A stretch of 64,000 nucleotides of DNA. Origin: Roseomonas gilardii (GTDB taxonomy: Bacteria; Pseudomonadota; Alphaproteobacteria; Acetobacterales; Acetobacteraceae). The stretch covers positions 2,859,501 to 2,923,500 of the forward strand of contig NZ_CP015583.1 in NCBI RefSeq assembly GCF_001941945.1, written 5' to 3'. The notes under the pieces were generated by a model, which did not search any database, was not told the DNA's origin, and saw nothing but the letters and a program-made list of their open reading frames with translations. A program made the position numbers and the translations under genes. Below are positions 27,563-36,389 of the stretch, one piece after another (positions within the stretch are counted from its first letter, which is position 1; the number at the start of each line of letters is the position of its first letter).

Positions 27563-28636
27563 TCAGAAAGCATAACGGATGCGGCAATAGGGCATCACCT
27601 CGCCCAGGATGGCGGTGAAGCGCTGGAGGAGCTTCCCCTTCACCCCGTGCCGGTAGCGCAGGTTGCGCGCCCCGTTCTGGCTCATCTTCTCCTCCTGCCA
27701 GCGCGGCTGCCAGAGCAGTTCCTCGGCCCTGGGATGCCAGGCGAGGTTCACCTCGTGCAGCCCGGCGCTGTGGGTCAGCATGATCACCTCCGCCGCCAGT
27801 CCCTGCTTCGCCGCCTCCGGCAAGCGGCTGTCGATCTGCCGGAACAGCTCGCGCCACTCGGCCTCCCAGCCCTCGTGCACCACCACCGGGGAGAAGTTCA
27901 GGTGCAGCTCGTAGCCGGCGCGGAAGACCTCGCCCGCGAAGCCGATCCGCTCCGCCACGGGCGAGGTCCGCACGTCCAGCAGCCGCGCCCGGGCCTCTGG
28001 CATCAGCGAGACCCGCACCCGCGTCCGGCCGCGCGGGTCGTAGTCCAGGATCGCCGGATTCGCGAATTTCGTGGCGAAGGAGCCCTTGGCGTTCGGCAGG
28101 CCGCGGAACAGGGCCACGAGGTCGCGGACATTGCCGGAGATGGCGGCATCCACCGACAGGTCGCCATTCTCCCCGATGTCATAGACCCAGTCCCGCGCGT
28201 CCACCTGGTTGGGCTCCAGCTTCATGCCCTGGCGCGCCGCGTGGCGGGCGATGAAGCCGGTGATGGCGTCGATGTTGGTGAAGACGGTCACCGGGTTCGC
28301 ATGGCCCTTGCGCCGCGCCACGTAGCAATAGGCGCAGGCCATGGCGCAGCCATTGGACACCGAGGGCGCGATGAAATCCGCGCTGCGCCCGTTCGGCCGA
28401 CAGGCCAGCGTCTTCTTGACCCCCAGCACCAGGACGTCGCGCTTGGCCGCCAGCCAGTCCTCCGCCGCCCCTTCCCGCAGTTCCGGGATGGACCAATGCG
28501 AGGCCACCTCCACCTGCCGCGCCTCCGGGAAGCGCGCCAGGATCTCGCGCCCCCTTTCCCCGTCGCGCACGGCGGGTTCCAGGAAGATGGTCCGGGGATC
28601 GAGCAGGTGAGCGGGCAGCATGCCATTCCACGCCAT
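27563..28636 (-). CDS. Spore photoproduct lyase-family radical SAM protein
   Basis: A 357-residue radical SAM protein. The cluster motif CAMACAYCY (C97, C101, C104) matches CxxxCxxC. The context SNGCAMACAYCYVARRKG, the N-terminal FLEPAVRDGERGREILARFP and the ending CRIRYAF fit the non-sporulating 'SPL-like' family. True SPL splits the thymine dimer made by UV in spores; this host is not expected to make spores, so the lesion or substrate is unknown. The ATG at 28636 is preferred over the GTG at 28660. Two DNA glycosylases and a ligase in the same window are suggestive but not linked. Confidence 0.83.
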   Translation of the reverse strand: MAWNGMLPAHLLDPRTIFLEPAVRDGERGREILARFPEARQVEVASHWSIPELREGAAEDWLAAKRDVLVLGVKKTLACRPNGRSADFIAPSVSNGCAMACAYCYVARRKGHANPVTVFTNIDAITGFIARHAARQGMKLEPNQVDARDWVYDIGENGDLSVDAAISGNVRDLVALFRGLPNAKGSFATKFANPAILDYDPRGRTRVRVSLMPEARARLLDVRTSPVAERIGFAGEVFRAGYELHLNFSPVVVHEGWEAEWRELFRQIDSRLPEAAKQGLAAEVIMLTHSAGLHEVNLAWHPRAEELLWQPRWQEEKMSQNGARNLRYRHGVKGKLLQRFTAILGEVMPYCRIRYAF

Positions 28637-29027
28637 GGGCCCCCGCAGGTGGCGACGCACCGCCGCCCTGCAAGCGGTGCTGGAACGTTACGCCGATGGC
28701 TAGCCCCGGGCGGAGGCTCCGCCTCCCCCGGTCCCCCTCCACTGGGGACATGGCATGTCCCCAGACCCCGCCCTTCGTTGGCACTGACTGATAGGGTCAG
28801 CCCGCGACCCGATTCCGGAGAGCAGGCGGATCAGCAGGCCCCCAGAAGAAGGAAATCGCCCTGTCCGCGCTGGTGGCACCGGCGGTCGCCGGAGAGCATG
28901 GCTCTCCGGCGCGATCCGGCATCAGCACGAGCCAACGAACCGGGTCCAGGGCCCGCAGGGTCCTGGCGGAGTGGGGGTCCCGGGGGCGAGGCGGAGCCTT
29001 GCCCCCGGAGAGCGACGCTCACCCACC
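28637..29027. other. Non-coding interval with stacked hairpins
   Basis: This 391-bp gap between the two-component operon end and the SPL-family gene has no credible ORF. It holds several near-perfect inverted repeats: 28742-28751 with 28755-28764 (CTGGGGACAT arm), 28887-28897 with 28901-28911 (CGCCGGAGAGC arm, 3-base loop) and 28981-28992 with 28996-29007 (CGGGGGC and AGGC arms, one mismatch). A smaller one is at 28794-28810. It could be a dispersed repeat element or a structured transcript. Confidence 0.65.
28981..29007. terminator. Hairpin downstream of the two-component operon
   Basis: A 12-bp stem with one mismatch and a GGA loop begins about 20 bp past the histidine kinase stop. It could end that operon, although there is no T-tract on the minus strand. 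Confidence 0.4.
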
Positions 29028-30497
29028 TCAGACCGGCAGGGTCACCACCGCGCGCAGGCCGCCCTCGGGGAGGTTCTCCAGCGTCACGTCGCCGCCATGG
29101 GCGCGGAGGATGTTGCGCGCGATGGGCAGGCCGAGCCCGGTGCCGCCGGTCTCGCGGTTGCGGCTGGTTTCCAGCCGGCGGAAGGGCTGGAACACCGCCT
29201 CCTGCGATTCTTCCGGCACGCCCGGCCCGTCATCCTCGATGAAGAGCCGCACCACCGGGTTCTGCCGGCCGCTGGGCGGCTCCAGCCGGATGCGGGCCGC
29301 CTGACCGTATTTCAGCGCGTTGCCGACGAGGTTCATCAGCGCCCGCTTGAGCGCGATGGGCCGGCCCCGCACCGTCAGCCGCAGCGGCCCGGTATAGGTC
29401 AGCGCGTCCTCCGCTTCCGGCCTTGCATCCGCCTCCTCGTCCAGCACGGTGCGGCAGAGCGCTGCGAGGTCGAGGGGCACTGAAGGCTCGTCCGCCGCGT
29501 CGTCGCGGGCGAAGGCCAGGGTGGCGTTCACCATGGCCTCCATCTCGTCGAGGTCGGACAGCATCCGCCGCCGCTGCTCGTCATCCTCCAGGAACTCGGC
29601 GCGCAGGCGCAGCCGGGTGATCGGCGTGCGCAGGTCGTGGCCGATCGCCGCCAGCATCTGCGTGCGGTCGCCGACGAAGCGGCGGATGCGCTCGGCCATG
29701 GTGTTGAAGGCATGGGCGGCGGTGGCGACCTCCAGCGGCCCGGTCTCTGGCAGGGGCGGCGCGTTCACGTCGCGCCCCAGCGCTTCGGCGGCCCGCGCCA
29801 GGTCGCGCACCGGCCGGATCAGCCGCCGCGTCGCCGCCACGATCAGCAGCGCCGCCGCCACCGTCATCACCCCGAAGGCGATCAAAAAGGTGGGCGAGTG
29901 CCAGGGCCGCGGCGGCGGCACGCGCAGGCGCAGGTTCAGCCAGAGGTCGCCATTGGGCAGGCGCAGGGAGACCAGCAGCGCCTGGCCCTTGCCGGTCCCC
30001 ACCACCATCTCCCGCGGCTGCAGGCGTGGTGGCAGGGCCAGGATGGCCTCGGGCGGCAGCAGGCTGAGCACGTCCTCGCCGGGCTTGGCGAGGCTGTTCC
30101 GGGCGGTGGGCGCGTCGTCCAGGCTGGCGGTGAGGCCTTCGGGCAGGTCCACCTCGTTCACGATCATGTCGCGCCGGTCGGGCGGTGCGATGATCAGCGT
30201 GCGCCACAGCCCCATGGCACGGCCGGAAATCTCCCGCCGCTCCACGAAGCGCTGCAGGTCCACCCGGTCCAGCGCATGGATCAGCAGGCCCGCCGCCTGC
30301 ACCAGCATCAGCGCCAGCAGCAGGAAGATCGCCGTGCGCGCCGCGAGCGAGCGCGGCAGCCAGCCGATGCGCCAGACGCCCCGCCCCGGCGCCGGGGCGC
30401 TGGAAGGGGTGCCGGCGCCGGGCCTGCCGGGAGCCGGCAGCGCGGAAGGCGGTACGGGCGCGGGGACCGGCGGCGCGGCGGCCGGGCCGGGGCTCAC
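29028..30497 (-). CDS. Sensor histidine kinase, EnvZ-like
   Basis: A 489-residue membrane kinase. A Pro/Ala-rich N-terminal tail (1-40) precedes TM1 (about 54-74), a periplasmic domain (about 75-200), TM2 (about 203-221), a HAMP region (RRLIRPVRDLARAAEALG), HisKA with IGHDLRTPITRLRLR (His287) and a HATPase domain with NLVGNALKYG, IEDDGPGVPEESQ and TGGTGLGLPIARNI. This is the EnvZ/OmpR class. The start is taken as GTG 30497, ten bases after the response regulator stop; the N-terminal tail makes this uncertain. Signal unknown; it phosphorylates the adjacent regulator. Confidence 0.93.
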   Translation of the reverse strand: MSPGPAAAPPVPAPVPPSALPAPGRPGAGTPSSAPAPGRGVWRIGWLPRSLAARTAIFLLLALMLVQAAGLLIHALDRVDLQRFVERREISGRAMGLWRTLIIAPPDRRDMIVNEVDLPEGLTASLDDAPTARNSLAKPGEDVLSLLPPEAILALPPRLQPREMVVGTGKGQALLVSLRLPNGDLWLNLRLRVPPPRPWHSPTFLIAFGVMTVAAALLIVAATRRLIRPVRDLARAAEALGRDVNAPPLPETGPLEVATAAHAFNTMAERIRRFVGDRTQMLAAIGHDLRTPITRLRLRAEFLEDDEQRRRMLSDLDEMEAMVNATLAFARDDAADEPSVPLDLAALCRTVLDEEADARPEAEDALTYTGPLRLTVRGRPIALKRALMNLVGNALKYGQAARIRLEPPSGRQNPVVRLFIEDDGPGVPEESQEAVFQPFRRLETSRNRETGGTGLGLPIARNILRAHGGDVTLENLPEGGLRAVVTLPV

Positions 30498-30507
30498 CGC
30501 CGGGGCC

Positions 30508-31230
30508 TCATGCCGCGCGCTCGACGCTCGCCGCCAGCACGTAGCCGCCGCCGCGCACGGTCTTGATCAGCGTGGGGTTGCGCCCGTCATCCTCCAGCTT
30601 GCGCCGCAGGCGGGACACCGCCACGTCGATCGCGCGGTCGAAGGGCCCGGCCTGCCGCCCGCGCAGCAGGTCCATCAGCATATCCCGGGTCAGCACCCGG
30701 TTCGGCCGCTCCACCAGCACGGTCAGCAGCTCGTACTCGCCGCCGGTCAGCGAGACCTCGGTGCCGGAGGGATCGAGCAAGCGGCGCCGGGCGGGCTCCA
30801 GCGTCCAGCCGGCGAAGCGAACCGCCTTGGGCGGGGGGTCCTTGGGCGCCGCCCCCTCGCCCGAGGCGCGGCGCAGCACGGCGCGGATGCGGGCCAGCAG
30901 CTCGCGGGGGTTGAAGGGCTTGGCGACATAATCGTCCGCCCCCAGTTCCAGCCCCACGATGCGGTCCGTCTCCTCGCCCATGGCGGTGAGCATCACGATC
31001 GGGACATCGGACTGGCTGCGCAGCCAGCGCGCGAAATCCAGCCCGGATTCCCCCGGCAGCATCAGGTCCAGGATCACCAGATGATAGCGGCCGAGCGGCC
31101 AGACGCGCCGCGCCTCCCGCGCCTCCCGCGCAGCGGTGACGCGAAGTCCTTGTTTCTCCAGGAAACGGGACAAGAGATCGCGGATTTCTCGATCGTCGTC
31201 GACGATCAGGATGTGAGGGGCAGGCTCCAT
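30508..31230 (-). CDS. OmpR-family response regulator
   Basis: A 240-residue two-domain regulator. The receiver domain has the acidic pocket DDD (11-13), the phosphoacceptor D55 in LVILDLMLPGESG, the switch Thr in MLTAMGEE and Lys in DDYVAKPFNPREL. The C-terminal winged helix ends RAIDVAVSRLRRKLEDDGRNPTLIKTVRGGGYVLAA, which is OmpR-type. ATG 31230 starts just ahead of the receiver. It lies immediately upstream of its kinase. A tandem pair of 10-bp repeats at 31301-31320 upstream of its start is a candidate binding site for the protein itself. Confidence 0.95.
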   Translation of the reverse strand: MEPAPHILIVDDDREIRDLLSRFLEKQGLRVTAAREAREARRVWPLGRYHLVILDLMLPGESGLDFARWLRSQSDVPIVMLTAMGEETDRIVGLELGADDYVAKPFNPRELLARIRAVLRRASGEGAAPKDPPPKAVRFAGWTLEPARRRLLDPSGTEVSLTGGEYELLTVLVERPNRVLTRDMLMDLLRGRQAGPFDRAIDVAVSRLRRKLEDDGRNPTLIKTVRGGGYVLAASVERAA

Positions 31231-31623
31231 GGCTGTTACATAAGCCGGGTTACGGGGATTCGTCCGCATCTCTTGCAACGATCTGTTGCGATGCGCCGGC
31301 CCGTTGCCAGCCGTTGCACTTTCGCATGCATCATGACTTGGGTTCCGGGCCCGCAACGCCCATCTTCGGAACACGCCGCTGCCCTTCCCCCCCTCACGGG
31401 GCAGTGGCGATAGCAGGCGGCGGGAGAGCCGCACTATCCCCCTCAGGCTCCCCGCCGCCTCTTCTCTGTTCCCTGTTCTCCCCATCGGGCATATGCGTTC
31501 GCAGATCCGATACGGGTCCGTCCGTGGCGTGACCCTCCAAGGGCTCTCCATGGCGGATGTTCCGGAACAGGACAGACAGCCCTGACGCCTCCCTCTCCCA
31601 TCGTTCCGCCACCGGTTTCGCCC
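31231..31623. other. Intergenic region between response regulator and glycosylase
   Basis: This 393-bp divergent gap holds the GTTGC repeat cluster near 31275-31317. From 31550 a short ORF (MADVPEQDRQP) ends at TGA 31583-31585; it may be the displaced start of the downstream glycosylase. No RNA gene was seen. Confidence 0.45.
31301..31320. promoter_or_regulatory. Tandem 10-bp repeat, candidate OmpR-type operator
   Basis: CCGTTGCCAG and CCGTTGCACT sit side by side with exactly one helical turn between them, 71-90 bp upstream of the response regulator start. A further GTTGC (31285) and an inverted GCAAC (31275) lie next to them. OmpR-family dimers bind head-to-tail on such 10-bp direct repeats, so autoregulation is likely. 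Confidence 0.6.
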
Positions 31624-32292
31624 CTGCCACCCTCCGAGCAGTTCGATGCCGACGCTCCGCCCGGGCTCGACGCGGCGCGCCGCCTGCTGCTGCTGGCCGA
31701 TCCGGCCCTGTCGCGGGTCGAGGAGGTTGCCGGCCCGCTGCCCTGGCGCACCCGACCGCGCGGCTTTCCGGGCCTGCTCCGGGCGATCTGCGGTCAGATG
31801 ATCAGCGACCGCGCGGCCACCGCCATCTGGCTGCGCCTCGCCGCGCTGCCCGGCGCGCTGACGCCGGAAGGGCTGCTGCGCCTCGACGATGCCGCGCTCT
31901 GCGGCACCGCCGGCCTGTCGCGCCCCAAGGCGGCCCATGCGCGCGCCCTGGCTCTGGCCGTGGTGGAAAGGCGGCTCCGCCCCGAAGAACTGCCCGGCAT
32001 GAGCGATGCCGAGGCGCTGGCGCACCTGACCGCCATCCCCGGCCTGGGGCGCTGGACCGCCCAGGTGCATCTGCTCTTCGCTGAGGGGCGGGAGGACATC
32101 TTCCCGGAGGGCGACCTCGCCCTGGCCGCCGGCCTCGCCCATTTCCGCGGCCTGCCGGCCCGCCCGCCGCCACGGGAGCTCGTCCGGCTCGCCGAGGCCT
32201 GGGCCCCGCACCGCTCCCTGGCCGCCCGGCTCCTCTGGCACTGGTGGCGCCATGCCAGCTATCCGCCGGCCCTGCTCCGGCCGCCCGGCTGA
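31624..32292 (+). CDS. DNA-3-methyladenine glycosylase, second AlkA-type paralogue, 5' end unclear
   Basis: Family similarity starts upstream of the first in-frame ATG (31798): GFPGLLRAICGQ leads into MISDRAATAIWLRLAALPGALTPEGLLRL. HhH motif IPGLGRWTAQVHLL is followed by FPEGDLALAAGL, with Asp at the catalytic position. No ATG, GTG or TTG is available in this frame ahead of 31798, so I give the CTG at 31624 as a provisional start. A short ORF from ATG 31550 in another frame (MADVPEQDRQP) hints at a frameshift. The aminotransferase follows on the same strand. This protein and the 6.3-kb glycosylase are only distantly alike. Confidence 0.65.
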   Translation: MPPSEQFDADAPPGLDAARRLLLLADPALSRVEEVAGPLPWRTRPRGFPGLLRAICGQMISDRAATAIWLRLAALPGALTPEGLLRLDDAALCGTAGLSRPKAAHARALALAVVERRLRPEELPGMSDAEALAHLTAIPGLGRWTAQVHLLFAEGREDIFPEGDLALAAGLAHFRGLPARPPPRELVRLAEAWAPHRSLAARLLWHWWRHASYPPALLRPPG

Positions 32293-32438
32293 ACCCTTGC
32301 CGCGTGGGCCTGCCGGGCGGGCCGCGACGGGCCGATCCCCGCGCCAGGGGTGCAGCAGGGGCAGCCACCACACGAGCCGCCAACCATGCGTCACAGGCCA
32401 CTCGCCATGAACCCCGGGCCATGAGAAGGGATGGAGCC

Positions 32439-33638
32439 ATGTCCGCCGCCACCGCCCTGCCCCCGACCCTGCCTCTTTCGGCCCGCCTGCGCGCCACCGC
32501 CGCCCCACCCATCCCCGCCGCGCGGCGCTGGGCGGCCGCCTATGACGGCGGGGCCGGGCCGCTGCTGGACCTGACCCAGGCGGTGCCGGGCTATCCGCCC
32601 CCGCCCGCGCTGCTGGCGCGGCTGGCCGAGGCGGCGGGGGAGGCCTCCAGCGCCACTTATGGCCCGATCGAAGGGGACGAAGCGCTGCGGGAGGCCCTGG
32701 CCGCTGATGTCGCCGCGACCTATGCGGCGGCGGTGACGGCGGAGGATGTGGTGATCACCGCCGGCTGCAACCTCGCCTTCTCGCTGGCCATGCCGGTGAT
32801 GGCGGGCAGCGGCGAGGCGGTGATGCTGCCCACCCCCTGGTACTTCAACCACCGCATGGCGCTGGAGATCGCCGGGATCGGCGCGGTGCCCCTGCCCTGC
32901 GCGGCCGCGGACGGCTTCGTGCCCGATCCGGACCGCGCCGCCGCGCTGCTGGAGGCCAACCCGCAGGTCCGCGCCCTGGTGCTGATCACGCCCAACAACC
33001 CCACCGGCGCGATCATCCCGCCGGAGACCCTGGCACGCTTCGCCGCCCTTTGCCGCGCGCGCGGCGTCTGGCTGGTGCTGGACGAGACCTATCGCGACTT
33101 CCTGCCGGGTCGGGAAGCGCCGCACGGGCTCTTCGCCGACCCATCCTGGCGGGACGGCATCGTGCAGCTCTACTCCTTCTCCAAGTCCTATTGCGTGCCG
33201 GGCCACCGGCTGGGCGCCATCCTGGCGGGGCCCGGCTTCCGGGCGGAGCTCGCCAAATCCGTGGACACGCTGCAGATCTGCCCGCCCCGCGCGGCGCAGA
33301 AGGCCGTCGCCTGGGCAGTGCCGGCGCTGCGCGAGTGGCGTGAGGGCAACCGCGACCTGATGGGCCGCCGCGCCAGCGCCTTCGCCCGGCTGATGACCCC
33401 GATCGGCCACCGCTGGCATGTGGATGCGCTGGGTGGCTACTTCGCCTATCTGCGCCTGCCGGACGGCGCGCCGGATGCGCTGGAGGCCGCGGAGATCCTG
33501 GCCTCCCGCCACGGGCTGCTCACCCTCCCCGGCCCCTTCTTCGGCCCAGGTCAGGAGCGCCATCTGCGGCTCGCCTTCGCCAATGCGCCCGAGGAAGCCC
33601 TGGCCGACCTGCCGGCCCGGCTTTCCGGCCTGGGCTGA
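32439..33638 (+). CDS. PLP-dependent aminotransferase, class I/II
   Basis: A 399-residue fold-type I aminotransferase. The PLP lysine is K249 in YSFSKSYCVPGHRLG. Other family markers are LDLTQAVPGYPPPPA, ATYGPIEGDEALREALA, VITAGCNLAFSLAMPVMAG, LITPNNPTGAIIPPE and VLDETYRDFL. The final Arg block ERHLRLAFANA carries the alpha-carboxylate Arg. ATG 32439 has GAAGGGATGGAG upstream; ATG 32421 is an alternative. The amino donor specificity (aspartate, aromatic or branched-chain) is not clear. It lies 147 bp after the glycosylase. Confidence 0.88.
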   Translation: MSAATALPPTLPLSARLRATAAPPIPAARRWAAAYDGGAGPLLDLTQAVPGYPPPPALLARLAEAAGEASSATYGPIEGDEALREALAADVAATYAAAVTAEDVVITAGCNLAFSLAMPVMAGSGEAVMLPTPWYFNHRMALEIAGIGAVPLPCAAADGFVPDPDRAAALLEANPQVRALVLITPNNPTGAIIPPETLARFAALCRARGVWLVLDETYRDFLPGREAPHGLFADPSWRDGIVQLYSFSKSYCVPGHRLGAILAGPGFRAELAKSVDTLQICPPRAAQKAVAWAVPALREWREGNRDLMGRRASAFARLMTPIGHRWHVDALGGYFAYLRLPDGAPDALEAAEILASRHGLLTLPGPFFGPGQERHLRLAFANAPEEALADLPARLSGLG

Positions 33639-33723
33639 GGCGGCACGGCCCCGGGCGGGGCGGTTCCGGGCTCTCCCGCCGCTCCCCGCCCCGGCGCCAT
33701 CCCCGTGGCCGGAACCCGCGCCC

Positions 33724-36150
33724 CTATCGCGGCAGGGCGAAGGCCATCACCTCGTCGCCGTTGCGCGAGCGCAGGCCGCCATGCCCGCCCGCCGCGATCA
33801 CCACATACTGCCGCCCGTCCTGGCCGGTATAGGTGAGCGGCGTGGCATTGCCGCCGGCGGGCAGGTGGGTTTCCCAGAGGGTGCGGCCGGTGCGGCCATC
33901 CAGGGCACGGAAGGCCTGGTCCGTGGTCGCGCCGATGAAGACCAGCCCGCTGCGCGTCGCCACGCTGCCGCCCATGCTGAAGATCCCGAAGGGCAGGCCG
34001 ACGGGCGCGCGCAGCCCGGCCGGGCCCATGTCCCGCGTCGTGCCGATCGGACGCTGCCAGACCACCTTGCGGGTCAGCAGGTCGATCGCCTGCATCTGCC
34101 CCCAGGGCGGCCGGACGCAGGGGATGCCGGCCGGGTTCAGCCAGGGCTCCACCACGATGGACCAGGGCGTGCCGTGCTGCGGGTTGTTGGCGAAGGGCGG
34201 CTGCGGATAAGGATGCCCCCAGCCCGCCCAGGGCTTCACCAGGCCCTGCCGCACCGCCTCCTCATAAGGCAGCATCCGCAGCTTGAAGGGCATGAAGGTG
34301 GTGTTGATGTAGAGCAGCTTGCGCCCGGGATCGATGGTCGCGCCGTACCAGTCGGCCACGCCGTCGAAGGCCGGCCAGCCGATCGTCGGCCGCTGGCCCG
34401 GCGGGGTGAAGAGGCCGTCGTCGCGCATCCGGTGGAACTCGATGCGGCAAAGCAGCTGGTCGATCGGCGTGGCGCCCCAGATATCCGCCTCCCGCAGCTT
34501 CGGCGGGTTCAGCTGCGGCATGCCCACCGAGAAGGGCTGCGTCGGCGCGTAGCGCTCGCCCGGGATGGTGCCGCCCGGCACGGGCTGCTCCCGCACCTCC
34601 GCGAGCGGCTTGCCGTCCCGCCGGTCCAGCAGGAAGAGCTGCCCCTGCTTGGTGGTCTGCACCAAGGCAGGGATGGTCGCCCCGTCCGGTCCCGGCAGGT
34701 CCACCAGCGAGGGTCCGATCGGCAGGTCGAAATCCCACAGATCGTGATGGACGGTCTGGAAGTGCCAGCGCTCCTCGCCCGTGCTCATGTCGAGCGCGAC
34801 GAGGGAGCTCGAATAGCGTTCGTCGAAGGGCCGCCGCTCCGCCCCGTAATAGTCGGGCGTGGCATTGCCCAGCGGCACATAGACGAGGTTCAGCGCCGGA
34901 TCGGCGGTATAGACGCCCCAGCCGTTCGGCGTGCCGCGGGTATAGACCTCCCCCGGCGCCAGCGGCTTCGTCGCCGGCTCGCGCCCCATGTCCCAGGCCC
35001 AGGAAAGCTGCCCCGTCACCGCGTCGAAGGCGCGGATCACGCCCGAGGGCTCGCCGACGCTCTGGTTGTCGTAGACCCAGCCGCTCAGCATGATCCGCCC
35101 GTTCATCACCAGCGGCGGGGACGAGATGAAATGGAAGCCTGGCGGCACCGGGCCCATATCCTGCCGCAGGTCCACGAAGCCGCCCTCCCCGAAGCCCTGG
35201 CAGGGCTGGCCGGTCTCGGCATCGAGCGCGAAGAGGCGCGGCAGGTCGGAGGCGGTGGAGACGATCCGGTGCGGGCAGGCCGTGCCCGGCGGCGCATCGA
35301 AATAGGAGACGCCACGGCAGGCCTGGTACACGTTGTGGCTCATGTCGCCGCCGGGCGTGAAGCGCCAGCGCAGTGCGCCGGTGGTCGCATCCAACGCGAT
35401 CACCTCGCGATGCGGCGTGCAGAAATAGAGGCCGTTCCCGACCTTGATCGGCGTCGCCTCGAAGGAGAATTCGTGCCCGTTGCTGTTCTCCCCCTGCCGC
35501 GGCATGTCGCCGGTGGAGAAGGACCAGGCCTGCTTCAGCCCCGCGACATTCTCCGGCGTGATCTGCGTCAGCGGCGAGAAGCGGTCACCGGCCGGGGTGC
35601 GGCCATAGAAGCGCCAGTCGTCACTGGCGGCCGCCGCTTCCGTTCCGGCGCCGGCCTGCTGCCAGCCCGTGGGATCACCGAAGGTCAGGTGGCGCTCCGC
35701 CGTGGTGCGGTAGCCCGCCGCGAAGACCAGCCCGATCAGCACGGAGCAGGCGGCCATGCCGCCCCAGGCATGGCGGCGGGCGGCGCGGGACTCCATCCCG
35801 GCGGCCCGGTGCAGGCGCCCCGCGACCCAGGGACTGCAGATCCATAGCCCCAGCACGGCGGGCGCGACGAGGCGAGGGATCAGCGCCCAGCCGTCGAGCC
35901 CGACCTCCCACAAGGCCCAGAGGGTGGTCCCCACGAGCAGCAGCACATAGAGCCAGAGACCGGCGACGCGGGCGGTGGCGATCAGCATGCCGCTCAGCAG
36001 CATCGCCAGCCCGGCCACGAGGTAATAAGGGGAGCCGCCCAGCACGAGCAGCCATCCGCCCAGGCCACCGATCCCCAGGCCCAGCAGGCCGAGGACAATG
36101 CCGGTGACGGTCAGCAGGGCCGTACCGCGCCGGGGCGTATCGGACCTCAT
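33724..36150 (-). CDS. Membrane-bound PQQ-dependent glucose/quinate-type dehydrogenase
   Basis: An 808-residue quinoprotein. Five hydrophobic segments occupy about residues 10-150, as in glucose dehydrogenase Gcd, followed by a periplasmic eight-bladed propeller. Blade motifs include DWRFYGRTPAGDRFSPLTQITPENV, GALRWRF, YDNQSVGEPSG and TGEERWHFQTVHHDLWDFDLP, where the HHDLWD Asp is the catalytic base region in Gcd. The length matches Gcd (796). It feeds electrons to ubiquinone. Glucose, quinate and related sugars cannot be told apart by eye. The gene stands alone; a soluble PQQ dehydrogenase is at 1.4 kb. Confidence 0.88.
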   Translation of the reverse strand: MRSDTPRRGTALLTVTGIVLGLLGLGIGGLGGWLLVLGGSPYYLVAGLAMLLSGMLIATARVAGLWLYVLLLVGTTLWALWEVGLDGWALIPRLVAPAVLGLWICSPWVAGRLHRAAGMESRAARRHAWGGMAACSVLIGLVFAAGYRTTAERHLTFGDPTGWQQAGAGTEAAAASDDWRFYGRTPAGDRFSPLTQITPENVAGLKQAWSFSTGDMPRQGENSNGHEFSFEATPIKVGNGLYFCTPHREVIALDATTGALRWRFTPGGDMSHNVYQACRGVSYFDAPPGTACPHRIVSTASDLPRLFALDAETGQPCQGFGEGGFVDLRQDMGPVPPGFHFISSPPLVMNGRIMLSGWVYDNQSVGEPSGVIRAFDAVTGQLSWAWDMGREPATKPLAPGEVYTRGTPNGWGVYTADPALNLVYVPLGNATPDYYGAERRPFDERYSSSLVALDMSTGEERWHFQTVHHDLWDFDLPIGPSLVDLPGPDGATIPALVQTTKQGQLFLLDRRDGKPLAEVREQPVPGGTIPGERYAPTQPFSVGMPQLNPPKLREADIWGATPIDQLLCRIEFHRMRDDGLFTPPGQRPTIGWPAFDGVADWYGATIDPGRKLLYINTTFMPFKLRMLPYEEAVRQGLVKPWAGWGHPYPQPPFANNPQHGTPWSIVVEPWLNPAGIPCVRPPWGQMQAIDLLTRKVVWQRPIGTTRDMGPAGLRAPVGLPFGIFSMGGSVATRSGLVFIGATTDQAFRALDGRTGRTLWETHLPAGGNATPLTYTGQDGRQYVVIAAGGHGGLRSRNGDEVMAFALPR

Positions 36151-36389
36151 CGGCCAGCCTTCCCACCGGCTTCCCCGGCGAGACAGCGGAGAGCGTTCCG
36201 CCACAATCCGGGCCGGAACGATGGGATGGGAGGCTGGTGCATGGGAAGGTCCTGGGGTGGAGCCGGAGCGCGGGCCGGCCGTCCGGGGGCGGTAACGGCG
36301 TAAGGACAGGTCGCGCCCATGGTTTCCGGATGGACCAAATGTATGGTTGCGGGTGCCGGGCCGGGCGAAACCGCTTCGCGGCCCCTCCC

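Noticed and set aside
29028-31230. Two-component pair as control of the adjacent SPL-family gene
   Set aside because: Same strand, but nearly 400 bp of hairpin-rich DNA separates them and no shared site was seen.
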